This document shows, in pieces, positions 5,572 to 11,539 of a DNA stretch of 13,604 nucleotides. Every line of letters starts with the position of its first letter. Within the stretch, counting starts at the first letter, position 1. Under the pieces are notes generated by a model. It was given only the letters and a program-made list of their open reading frames with translations, ran no database searches and was not told the DNA's origin. The position numbers and the translations under genes are program-made. The DNA is from an uncultured Mycoplasmatota bacterium (lineage in GTDB: Bacteria > Bacillota_I > Bacilli_A > RF39 > UBA660). The stretch spans positions 1 through 13,604 of the forward strand of contig CANPBV010000035.1 in the NCBI GenBank assembly GCA_947572405.1, read 5' to 3'.

Positions 5572-6717
5572 ATGGAGGAAATGATTATTAGCAGAAATGA
5601 TGAATTAGTAATGCGATTACTTCATTATTTCATTACGGAAGAAGGATATAGCCCTATTATTTTACATGGAGCCCAAAATGAAATTTGGCTTGAAAACTTG
5701 GAGAGTGATTGTAAAATTATAAGAATTGTATCTAACTATATTCACAATGATGAACAATTAAACTTTGACTTATTTAAAACCAAGCAAATTATTAGAAGAA
5801 TCAAGCGAAAAACATTCTCGTTAAAAATGAATGCTCTTAGCATTTTTCTAAATTTAGGCGAGAATGTTCACTTGAGTAATTTTAAGAATTCTATAGAATA
5901 TGTATCGGTTGTAGAAATTGAAAATATGGAAGATTTAGAAAATTGTAAAGAAGTAAAAGATAGGTTTCCTAAAATTTTAGAAGATACTAATTTTAAAGAA
6001 AAAGGATTGGAATTGTTTGTAAAAATAACCGAAGATTTAAATCGGAAAAATCAAGAAGACTCTGCCAAAATAGAATCTGTATTTAAAATGAAAAAGCCAA
6101 TTGTAACTTATATATTAATTGCAATAAACGTCATTGTATTCTTTTTTCAATTATTATATGGAATTAATGAGACTGCCTATTATGGCGCTAATATTGCAGA
6201 ATTTATTCGTGATGGGGAACTTTATCGTCTCATTACGAGCGCCTTCATGCATGCAGGAATTATCCATTTGATGTGTAATATGTATTGCCTTTATATTTTA
6301 GGCCCACAATTAGAAAGCTTTTTTGGAAAAATTAAGTTTTTGGTGATTTATCTAGTGAGCGCTATTACAGGAAACCTAATGTCTATGCTTTTTACAACAG
6401 GAGCAAGTGTAGGAGCATCAGGGGCCATTTTTGGACTTTTTGGAGCTATGCTTTATTTTGGGTATCATTATCGTGTGTACTTAGGCAACGTCATGAAATC
6501 ACAATTGGTACCTCTTATCATCATGAACCTCTTTCTAGGATTTCTAATTAGTGGTATTGATAATGCCGCCCATATAGGAGGACTCATTGGTGGAACATTG
6601 ATGACAATTGCACTTGGTGTAAAATACCATTCCACTACATTTGAAAAAATCAATGGTTGGATTATGTTACTGATTTTTGTATCTTTTATGTCTTATATGG
6701 CATTTGTAGGAATGTAA
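5572..6717 (+). CDS. Rhomboid-family intramembrane serine protease with soluble N-terminal domain
   Basis: Residues 1-173 form a soluble region of unrecognised fold, similar in layout to the N-terminal extension of Bacillus YqgP/GluP. Residues 174-380 are a rhomboid domain with about seven hydrophobic segments. The catalytic Ser283 lies in GASVGASGAIFG (277-288) and His334 in NAAHIGGLIGG (331-341). The HxxxN oxyanion motif is H232-L-M-C-N236, and L-x-R-L-x-x-S/T-x-x-F-x-H before it (YRLITSAFMH) is also typical. All catalytic residues are present, so the protease should be active, cutting transmembrane segments; its substrate is unknown. GluP in Bacillus acts in membrane protein quality control and magnesium transport, which can only be a guide here. 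The start at 5572 has GGAGGA at 5559-5564, 7 bases away. queH follows after one base. Confidence 0.93.
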   Translation: MEEMIISRNDELVMRLLHYFITEEGYSPIILHGAQNEIWLENLESDCKIIRIVSNYIHNDEQLNFDLFKTKQIIRRIKRKTFSLKMNALSIFLNLGENVHLSNFKNSIEYVSVVEIENMEDLENCKEVKDRFPKILEDTNFKEKGLELFVKITEDLNRKNQEDSAKIESVFKMKKPIVTYILIAINVIVFFFQLLYGINETAYYGANIAEFIRDGELYRLITSAFMHAGIIHLMCNMYCLYILGPQLESFFGKIKFLVIYLVSAITGNLMSMLFTTGASVGASGAIFGLFGAMLYFGYHYRVYLGNVMKSQLVPLIIMNLFLGFLISGIDNAAHIGGLIGGTLMTIALGVKYHSTTFEKINGWIMLLIFVSFMSYMAFVGM

Positions 6718-6718
6718 T

Positions 6719-7357
6719 ATGAAAATAAATTATCAAATAGAACTAGAAAAAGTAATAGAACAACTCAAAAAAGAAAAAACGACTCCTACTTTGTTAATTC
6801 ATAGTTGTTGTGCTCCCTGTAGTAGTTACGTATTAGAATATTTGTCTGAATATTTTGAAATTACAATTTTCTATTTTAATCCAAACATTACAGAATGGGA
6901 AGAATATCAAAAGCGGGTAGTAGAACAGAAACGCTTGATTCAGGAATTAAAAACAAAAAATGCAATTCATTTTTTAGAAGGAATTTATCAACCAAAAGTC
7001 TTCTTTGAAATCGCAAATGGTTTAGAAGAGGAACCAGAAGGTGGGGCAAGATGTATAAAATGTTATTACCAGAGATTGGAAGAAACGGCAAAATTAGCAA
7101 AAGAAAAAAACTTCGATTACTTTACGACAACCTTGACCGTTAGTCCATATAAAAAATCAGAAAAATTAAATAAAATAGGAGCTTATTTAGAGGAACAATA
7201 TCAGATTTCCTATTTGCATTCTGATTTTAAAAAGAAAAATGGATATAAAAGATCCATTGAATTATCTAAAATATATGGTTTATATAGACAAGATTATTGT
7301 GGCTGTATCTATTCAAAAAAGGAAGCAGAATTGAGAAATAATAAAATAGAATTATAG
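6719..7357 (+). CDS. queH: Epoxyqueuosine reductase QueH
   Basis: Catalyses the last step of queuosine synthesis in tRNA, reducing epoxyqueuosine to queuosine; it is the non-cobalamin alternative to QueG. The 212-residue protein has the family's cysteine sets: SCCAPC (29-34), RCIKCYYQRLEETA (111-124) and YCGCIYS (193-199), which together bind the iron-sulfur cluster and the second metal site. FYFNPNI (51-57), TTTLTVSPYK (136-145) and SDFKKKNGY (168-176) are also typical. Only one base separates it from the rhomboid stop; the ribosome binding site AGGA (6708-6711) lies in the rhomboid reading frame, so the two are co-transcribed and probably coupled. No other queuosine gene lies in this window, so precursor salvage or genes elsewhere must supply the pathway. 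Confidence 0.93.
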   Translation: MKINYQIELEKVIEQLKKEKTTPTLLIHSCCAPCSSYVLEYLSEYFEITIFYFNPNITEWEEYQKRVVEQKRLIQELKTKNAIHFLEGIYQPKVFFEIANGLEEEPEGGARCIKCYYQRLEETAKLAKEKNFDYFTTTLTVSPYKKSEKLNKIGAYLEEQYQISYLHSDFKKKNGYKRSIELSKIYGLYRQDYCGCIYSKKEAELRNNKIEL

Positions 7358-7365
7358 AAATATGA

Positions 7366-7387
7366 TTCCATTTTTGTTATAATGGAA
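7366..7387 (+). promoter_or_regulatory. tkt promoter region with a 7-bp inverted repeat over the -10
   Basis: The extended -10 is TGTTATAAT (7375-7383); the best -35 is TAGAAA (7355-7360, 4 of 6 matches, 17-base spacer). A perfect inverted repeat TTCCATT (7366-7372) / AATGGAA (7381-7387) with an 8-base gap encloses the -10. It lacks a T run, so an operator is more likely than a terminator of queH. Confidence 0.6.
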
Positions 7388-7408
7388 ATACTATAAGAGG
7401 GTGAAAAG

Positions 7409-9388
7409 ATGGAAAGAGAAACGATTAATAATATAAAAACATTGGGAATTGATATGATTCATGAAGCAAAAAGTGGGCATTCTGGAATTGTATTAGGGGC
7501 GGCTCCAATTATATATACACTATATGCTAACCATATGAATATTAATACCAGTGACGCTAATTGGGTGAATAGGGACCGTTTTGTAATGTCAGCAGGACAT
7601 GGCTCAGCTCTACTATATGCAACGCTTTTTATGGCAGGGTATGATTTGTCAATTGACGATTTAAGAAAATTTAGAAGGATTGGATCTAAGACCCCAGGAC
7701 ATCCTGAAGTAGGCATTACTCCAGGCGTAGATATGTCAACAGGACCACTTGGGCAGGGGATTGCTTCAGCAGTGGGAATGGCAATTGCAGAAAAAATGTT
7801 GGAGGAAAAATACAAGTTTCCAAAAGAAAAACAATATAAAAATAAAAAATTAATTGGGTATCGTATTTATGTTCTTTGTGGCGATGGCGACTTAATGGAA
7901 GGAATTAGTTATGAGGCAGCTTCCTTAGCTGGGACATTGAATTTGGATAACTTAATAGTTTTGTATGATTCTAATAGTGTTACCTTAGATAGTCGAACAG
8001 ATGTCACATTTAAAGAAAATGTCTTAGAACGTTTTAGAGCAATGGGCTGGTATACTGATACTGTAAAAAATGGATTGGTAATAAATGACATTAATAAAGC
8101 GATTACCAAAGCGAAGGAAAGTGGAAAACCTTCTATCATTGAAATTAAAACGATTATTGGAATTGGATCCTCATTGGCTGGTTCTAATGAAGTTCATGGA
8201 AAACCATTAGAGAAAGAGGATATGGAACAATTAAAAACGAGTCTTGGAATTTCCAATACCCCTTTCTACGTGGATGAAAATGCTAGAACTTATTTTAGGA
8301 GCAAAATCGCAGCAAGGGGGAATAAGAAATATGAAGAATGGGTAAATAACTATAGGGAATATGTAAATAAAGTGTTGGAAGGAGATTCTTCTAAGTTAAA
8401 TATTCTATTTGGCAAAGAAAACCCAGCTGATTTAAATGGGATTGATTTTGAATTGAAACCCAAAGAATCAACGAGAGTGAGCAATGGAAGAATTATGAAT
8501 ACATTTATAGGAGAGGTTCCGACAATGGTAGGAGGATGTGCAGACCTATCTAGTTCGACTAAAGCCTATTTGAAAGACCTAGGAGATTTTAGTATTATAA
8601 ATAGAGTGGGTAGAAACATTTTTTTTGGGGTACGAGAACATGCTATGGGAGCTATTTTAAATGGGATAGCACTTTCTGGCTTTCGCACATTTGGTTCTAC
8701 ATTTTTAGTATTTTCTGATTACTTAAAACCAGCAATTCGCATGTCAGCCTTAATGAATTTGCCTGTTACTTATATTTTTACACATGATGCAATTAATATC
8801 GGACAAGATGGGCCAACCCATGAGCCAATTGAACAATTACCTATGCTTCGAGCAATTCCAAACCATGATGTTTTTAGACCAGCGGATGGAACAGAAATTA
8901 TTGGTAGCTGGGCTTATATATTAAATAGTCGACATCCCAATTCTCTTATTTTATCGCGTATAGATGTTGATAATTTAAAAGAAACAAATCCAAATGGAGT
9001 ATTATATGGAGGCTATATTTTAAGGAAAGAACAGAATAATTTGCATGGGATTTTGATTGCGACTGGTAGTGAGGTTATGACAGCTTTAAAAGTAAGTGAT
9101 GAATTATTGAAAGACTATGGTTTAGACTTAAGAGTTGTTAGTATGCCATGTAGGGAATTGTTTTTAAGGCAAGAGAAGCAATATAAAGATAGTGTTTTAC
9201 CATCAGGGGTACGAACTATTGTCATAGAAGCAGGATCTAAATTAGGATGGGAAGGTTTCGTTTATAACGATAACTATCTCATTACTGTAGATCATTTTGG
9301 AGCAAGTGGAACCAAAGATGAAGTTTTGGCATTCTGTAAATTTGACTATGAAACTATTAAGAATAGAATTATATCATTATTTCGATAA
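7409..9388 (+). CDS. tkt: Transketolase
   Basis: The thiamine-diphosphate enzyme of the non-oxidative pentose phosphate pathway, moving two-carbon units between sugar phosphates. The 659-residue length is normal. Visible in order: SGHSGIVLG (22-30), SAGHGSALLY (61-70), TPGVDMSTGPLGQG (104-117), the diphosphate and metal motif GDGDLMEG (158-165) with DSN (187-189), catalytic Glu410 in GVREHAMGA, HDAINIGQDGPTHEP (459-473), and HFGASGTKDEVL (629-640). The usual SGHPG near residue 24 is SGHSG here, a small departure in an otherwise complete protein. The ribosome binding site AGAGGGTG lies at 7396-7403. It is a single-gene unit with its own promoter and terminator. In Bacillus tkt lies between the lexA-yneA group and sirA; here it lies on the other side of lexA. 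Confidence 0.97.
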   Translation: MERETINNIKTLGIDMIHEAKSGHSGIVLGAAPIIYTLYANHMNINTSDANWVNRDRFVMSAGHGSALLYATLFMAGYDLSIDDLRKFRRIGSKTPGHPEVGITPGVDMSTGPLGQGIASAVGMAIAEKMLEEKYKFPKEKQYKNKKLIGYRIYVLCGDGDLMEGISYEAASLAGTLNLDNLIVLYDSNSVTLDSRTDVTFKENVLERFRAMGWYTDTVKNGLVINDINKAITKAKESGKPSIIEIKTIIGIGSSLAGSNEVHGKPLEKEDMEQLKTSLGISNTPFYVDENARTYFRSKIAARGNKKYEEWVNNYREYVNKVLEGDSSKLNILFGKENPADLNGIDFELKPKESTRVSNGRIMNTFIGEVPTMVGGCADLSSSTKAYLKDLGDFSIINRVGRNIFFGVREHAMGAILNGIALSGFRTFGSTFLVFSDYLKPAIRMSALMNLPVTYIFTHDAINIGQDGPTHEPIEQLPMLRAIPNHDVFRPADGTEIIGSWAYILNSRHPNSLILSRIDVDNLKETNPNGVLYGGYILRKEQNNLHGILIATGSEVMTALKVSDELLKDYGLDLRVVSMPCRELFLRQEKQYKDSVLPSGVRTIVIEAGSKLGWEGFVYNDNYLITVDHFGASGTKDEVLAFCKFDYETIKNRIISLFR

Positions 9389-9433
9389 GGATTTTTAATG
9401 GACCGTTTTCTGTTTAAACAATAAACAAATTAT

Positions 9434-9476
9434 AAAAAAGTTATATGAAAATATATCGTTTCATATAACTTTTTTT
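9434..9476. terminator. Bidirectional terminator between tkt and the HTH regulator
   Basis: Perfect 17-bp stem (9434-9450 with 9459-9475), loop of 8 bases. The T run 9470-9476 serves the plus strand; the A run 9434-9439 gives a T run on the minus strand. It lies 45 bases after the tkt stop and 23 bases past the end of the minus-strand gene. Confidence 0.92.
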
Positions 9477-9498
9477 GTTTAAGCGAATCATAAAAAAA

Positions 9499-9936
9499 CT
9501 AAAATGTCCTTGTACATAATTCATGAAAAGAAACATCAAGTGTGAGTGCAAACTTATATAAATTGGCGGTAGAAATGCAAATTAACCCTTTTTCATAACG
9601 GGCAATACAAGCTTGTGTAACCCCTAATAAATCAGCAACATTTTCTTGTGACAAATGATTATAAAGACGAATAGATTTCATATTATGACCAAGCATCATT
9701 AAATCCAAACCTTTTTTGTTAGAATCACCTTTTTTTGTATCAGATAAACCTAAAATATAATCCATTGAAACATTAAAGTAAATTGCATAATCAAATAAAT
9801 TCTTGAGAGGGATAATATTAATCCCTAATTCCCATAAGGAATATGCAGAGCGTTTGACACCTAATATTTTAGCCATTTTTTCTTGGCTAATATCATAATC
9901 TTCCCGAATATCTTTTAATTTTGAAAAATTTGTCAT
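9499..9936 (-). CDS. XRE-family regulator with two tandem helix-turn-helix domains
   Basis: A DNA-binding protein of 145 residues made of two Cro/CI-type HTH domains. Counting from the ATG at 9936, the first covers about residues 4-62 (ISQEKMAKILGVKRSAYSLW) and the second about 82-143 (LSQENVADLLGVTQACIARY). A short linker with DTKKGDSNKKG joins them. No ligand, peptidase or membrane domain is present. The start at 9936 is preferred because AGGTGA (9941-9946) precedes it; an in-frame ATG at 9954 has only weak GGGA upstream and would add six residues. Likely a local or global repressor; its target is unknown. An inverted repeat at 9951-9972 just before the start could be its own operator. It is divergent from the two small membrane-protein genes at 10073. 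Confidence 0.85.
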   Translation of the reverse strand: MTNFSKLKDIREDYDISQEKMAKILGVKRSAYSLWELGINIIPLKNLFDYAIYFNVSMDYILGLSDTKKGDSNKKGLDLMMLGHNMKSIRLYNHLSQENVADLLGVTQACIARYEKGLICISTANLYKFALTLDVSFHELCTRTF

Positions 9937-9950
9937 AATATCACCTGATA

Positions 9951-9972
9951 TCATTTTCCCATTGAAAAATGA
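9951..9972. promoter_or_regulatory. Inverted repeat upstream of the HTH regulator, possible operator
   Basis: TCATTTT (9951-9957) and AAAATGA (9966-9972) are perfect 7-bp arms with an 8-base gap, ending 14 bases before the start codon of the regulator. The size and position suit a dimeric HTH protein, but this is inference. Confidence 0.4.
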
Positions 9973-10017
9973 AACTATAAAAAAATGCTATCATGAGTTA
10001 TTATTTTTGCTATTTTG

Positions 10018-10026
10018 TGTTATAAT
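10018..10026 (+). promoter_or_regulatory. Extended -10 promoter of the small membrane-protein pair
   Basis: TGTTATAAT at 10018-10026; the -35 position (9998-10003, TTATTA) is a poor match. It precedes the GTG start at 10073 by about 46 bases. Confidence 0.6.
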
Positions 10027-10072
10027 GTTGCTAGAAAGGTTAGAACCGATTATGAAGAAGGAGAATTAAAAA

Positions 10073-10312
10073 GTGAAAATAGAAGTATTCATTTATGGAT
10101 TTTTTTGTATCTTGATTTTGATACTGTTAATCCTTTGCTTAAAAAAAATTATTACAAAAGAACAAAATCGAATGAAATATTATAATAGCCATATTTATTA
10201 TGCGACCAATTGGGATAAATATAGCACAATGGTAAAAAAACAGAAAAGAATTTTATTTTTAAAAAAAATCCAATTGTTTTTATTGACGCTTTTAGTAAAA
10301 GTGAAGAGGTGA
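10073..10312 (+). CDS. Small single-pass membrane protein, function unknown
   Basis: A 79-residue protein not assigned to any family. Residues 5-24 are a strong hydrophobic segment (VFIYGFFCILILILLILCLK), followed by a basic, tyrosine-rich tail (YYNSHIYYATNWDKY) and a second weakly hydrophobic stretch, LFLKKIQLFLLTLL (61-74), that may be amphipathic. The start is GTG with AAGGAG at 10058-10063, 9 bases away. Its stop codon lies 5 bases before the next gene's ATG, so the two form one operon. It lies between the HTH regulator and lexA, a place where Bacillus has no counterpart that I know. Confidence 0.65.
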   Translation: MKIEVFIYGFFCILILILLILCLKKIITKEQNRMKYYNSHIYYATNWDKYSTMVKKQKRILFLKKIQLFLLTLLVKVKR

Positions 10313-10317
10313 GGACC

Positions 10318-10575
10318 ATGAATTTTAGTATATATCTACAATTGTTATTGGTAGGACTTTGCTTGATTAGTGGTATTGTTTTTCTTATGACCTCCATTTT
10401 TAATGGTAAAGAAAAACAGATTAATTATGACTATATCATTTCTGAATTAAATAAAAAGCAAGAGGAAGATCTGAAATTAATTCAAAAAAGAAATAAGGAA
10501 ATAGATAAATTAGAACAAAAAATTTCGACTTATAAAAAAATACTTCATATGAATTCAGTAAAAAAAAAGGCTTGA
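10318..10575 (+). CDS. Small membrane protein with a coiled-coil tail, function unknown
   Basis: From ATG 10318 the protein has 85 residues: a hydrophobic segment at about 5-27 (IYLQLLLVGLCLISGIVFLM), then a charged helix rich in Glu/Lys with heptad-like spacing (about 40-76, ISELNKKQEEDLKLIQKRN onward), probably a coiled coil. The GTG at 10309 would add three residues, but GAGGTGAG directly upstream of 10318 favours the ATG. The arrangement of one membrane helix plus coiled coil resembles small divisome or scaffold proteins, but there is no motif to support a role. The stop codon (10573-10575) lies in the loop of the lexA terminator hairpin. Confidence 0.65.
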   Translation: MNFSIYLQLLLVGLCLISGIVFLMTSIFNGKEKQINYDYIISELNKKQEEDLKLIQKRNKEIDKLEQKISTYKKILHMNSVKKKA

Positions 10576-10583
10576 ATGCCTTT
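10560..10583 (-). terminator. Intrinsic terminator of lexA
   Basis: Stem AAAGGC/GCCTTT (10566-10571 with 10578-10583), loop of 6. On the minus strand it is followed by nine T residues (A run 10560-10568), so it terminates lexA. Both convergent stop codons lie inside the hairpin. A weaker T-rich stretch may also help on the plus strand. Confidence 0.8.
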
Positions 10584-11199
10584 ATATTTTTCTATACAAC
10601 CCAATTGCTTTTCCTAGAATAAATACATTATCTAATATAATTGGATCCATGGTATCATTTTCTGGCTGCAATCTAAAATATCCATTTTCTTTATAAAATG
10701 TTTTTAATGTTACTTCGTTTTCGTCTGTCATGGCGACTACAATTTCCCCATTCCTGGCAGTATTTCTTTTTTCGACAATGACAATATCTCCGTCTAAAAT
10801 CCCTGCGTTAATCATGCTTGTTCCATCAACTAGTAAGGTAAATACTTCCTTATTTCTAGGAATTAGATAAGCGGGCAACGAGAAGAATTCATTCGGTTGC
10901 TCAATTGCTTCGATGGGGCTACCAGCTGTAATTTTTCCTAAAAGAGGAACTTCAATTACTTCTGGATCTTTCATATCATACTCGTTTGGAACTAAAAGCT
11001 CAATAGCACGATTCTTTGTATCTTCTTTTTTAATAAATCCTTTCGCCTCTAAATTATTTAAATGGGCATGTACAGTTGCAGGGGACGAGACATCCATTGC
11101 TTTACAAATTTCCCTGATTGTTGGCGGATATCCATGTGATACAATATATTCCTTAATAAAGTTTAAAATTTCTTCTTGCCGTTTGGTTAATTCTTTCAT
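10582..11199 (-). CDS. lexA: LexA, SOS response repressor
   Basis: Represses DNA-damage genes and is inactivated by RecA-stimulated self-cleavage. In its 205 residues, 1-65 are the winged-helix DNA-binding domain (TKRQEEILNFIKEYIVSHGY then TIREICKAMDVSSPATVHAH) and 80-205 the peptidase domain. The cleavage site is Ala92-Gly93 in GKITAGSP. Catalytic Ser128 is in VDGTSMINAGI and Lys166 in VTLKTF. The common GDSM is GTSM here; Ser and Met are kept. The start at 11199 has a strong AAGGAGG (11207-11213). Its own promoter carries a LexA box, so it is autoregulated. It is divergent from a short SOS-controlled gene. Confidence 0.97.
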   Translation of the reverse strand: MKELTKRQEEILNFIKEYIVSHGYPPTIREICKAMDVSSPATVHAHLNNLEAKGFIKKEDTKNRAIELLVPNEYDMKDPEVIEVPLLGKITAGSPIEAIEQPNEFFSLPAYLIPRNKEVFTLLVDGTSMINAGILDGDIVIVEKRNTARNGEIVVAMTDENEVTLKTFYKENGYFRLQPENDTMDPIILDNVFILGKAIGLYRKI

Positions 11200-11229
11200 T
11201 TTTGAACCTCCTTTTTACATTACATATAC

Positions 11230-11258
11230 ATTGTATCATAGAAAGAAAAGAAAGTCAA
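11230..11258 (-). promoter_or_regulatory. lexA promoter
   Basis: Read on the minus strand: TTGACT (11258-11253), a 17-base spacer and TACAAT (11235-11230), with TGA before it as extended -10. The -35 overlaps LexA box 1. Confidence 0.8.
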
Positions 11259-11269
11259 ACAATTGTTCG
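11256..11269. promoter_or_regulatory. LexA box 1
   Basis: CAAACAATTGTTCG, one mismatch from the palindrome CGAAC-N4-GTTCG. It overlaps the lexA -35 and lies directly upstream of the plus-strand SOS promoter. Its centre is 29 bp from box 2, about three helical turns. Confidence 0.85.
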
Positions 11270-11278
11270 TAAATACCA

Positions 11279-11307
11279 TTGACATGAACAATTGTTCGGT
11301 ATATAAT
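11279..11307 (+). promoter_or_regulatory. Consensus SOS promoter of the 48-residue protein gene
   Basis: TTGACA (11279-11284), exactly 17 bases, then TATAAT (11302-11307): a full match to the sigma-A consensus. LexA box 2 fills most of the spacer. Such a strong core promoter with a blocking operator is expected for a gene silent until DNA damage. Confidence 0.9.
11285..11298. promoter_or_regulatory. LexA box 2
   Basis: TGAACAATTGTTCG, containing the perfect GAAC-AATT-GTTC core (11286-11297). It lies between the -35 and -10 of the plus-strand promoter. Confidence 0.92.
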
Positions 11308-11330
11308 ATTACAAAAGGGAGGAGTTATGT

Positions 11331-11477
11331 ATGAGAGAAATGTTAAAAAGTAAAGGAATGATTTTATTTATTGTTATGGTGTTAGGAGTGACTTATACGA
11401 GCTCCTTAAAAAGTGACAAACTAGAGGATGAAAATTTAAAAGATTATCGTGATACCATTGTCATGAATGCCAAATAA
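11331..11477 (+). CDS. 48-residue SOS-controlled membrane protein, candidate division inhibitor (YneA/SosA position)
   Basis: A short ORF under the consensus LexA-controlled promoter at 11279-11307, with a strong GGGAGGAG ribosome binding site (11317-11324), 6 bases before ATG. The product has a short basic N-terminus (MREMLKSKG), one hydrophobic segment of about 13-16 residues (10-24, MILFIVMVLGVTYTS) and an acidic-to-mixed tail (KSDKLEDENLKDYRD) that should face outside. Divergent from lexA and upstream of sirA-yneF, this is where Bacillus has yneA and Staphylococcus sosA, which encode SOS-induced single-pass inhibitors of cell division. It is shorter than either family and has no LysM domain; none is found in other frames before sirA. 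The role is inferred from context and topology only. The ATG at 11327 is out of frame and leads to a stop after eight codons. Confidence 0.75.
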   Translation: MREMLKSKGMILFIVMVLGVTYTSSLKSDKLEDENLKDYRDTIVMNAK

Positions 11478-11482
11478 TCTTT

Positions 11483-11491
11483 TTCGACAAA
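11483..11491 (-). promoter_or_regulatory. Candidate Spo0A box upstream of sirA
   Basis: TTCGACAAA on the plus strand is the exact reverse complement of the 0A-box consensus TTTGTCGAA. It lies 41 bp before the sirA start and close to the -35 position of the extended -10 at 11508. In Bacillus sirA is a Spo0A-activated gene. Confidence 0.55.
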
Positions 11492-11500
11492 ATAGTAAAT

Positions 11501-11539
11501 TTTCTCATGCTATTATCAATATGGTGATATCATGAGAAA
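11501..11539. repeat. 9-bp inverted repeat enclosing the sirA promoter and start codon
   Basis: TTTCTCATG (11501-11509) and CATGAGAAA (11531-11539) are perfect arms with a 21-base gap. The gap holds the -10 and the GGTGAT ribosome binding site, and the right arm holds the sirA ATG. Confidence 0.6.
11508..11516 (+). promoter_or_regulatory. Extended -10 of sirA
   Basis: TGCTATTAT with no good -35; the Spo0A-box match occupies that region, as expected for an activator-dependent promoter. Confidence 0.45.

Noticed and set aside
5303..5572. 89-codon minus-strand ORF overlapping tspO
   Set aside because: It is tspO and its upstream region read in another frame; its sequence has no family features and the tspO reading with GGAGGG is clear.
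7472..7500. SGHSG in place of SGHPG in transketolase
   Set aside because: All catalytic residues are present and the protein is otherwise full-length; a single tolerated substitution is not worth a separate claim.
7459..7815. 118-codon minus-strand ORF inside tkt
   Set aside because: Antisense shadow of the well-conserved transketolase N-terminus.
9952..9954. Upstream ATG for the tandem-HTH regulator
   Set aside because: Only a weak GGGA precedes it, while ATG 9936 has AGGTGA and gives a normal HTH N-terminus.
10025..10069. 14-codon ORF starting right at the -10 of the 10018 promoter
   Set aside because: Its ATG lies within the promoter -10, upstream of any transcription start, so it cannot be translated from that transcript.
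10771..10779. Second Spo0A-box-like match (TTCGACAAT)
   Set aside because: It is inside the lexA coding region and one base off consensus; kept only as a reminder that such matches occur by chance.
10913..11272. 119-codon plus-strand ORF opposite lexA
   Set aside because: Antisense shadow of lexA, extending through both LexA boxes and the promoters; no ribosome binding site.
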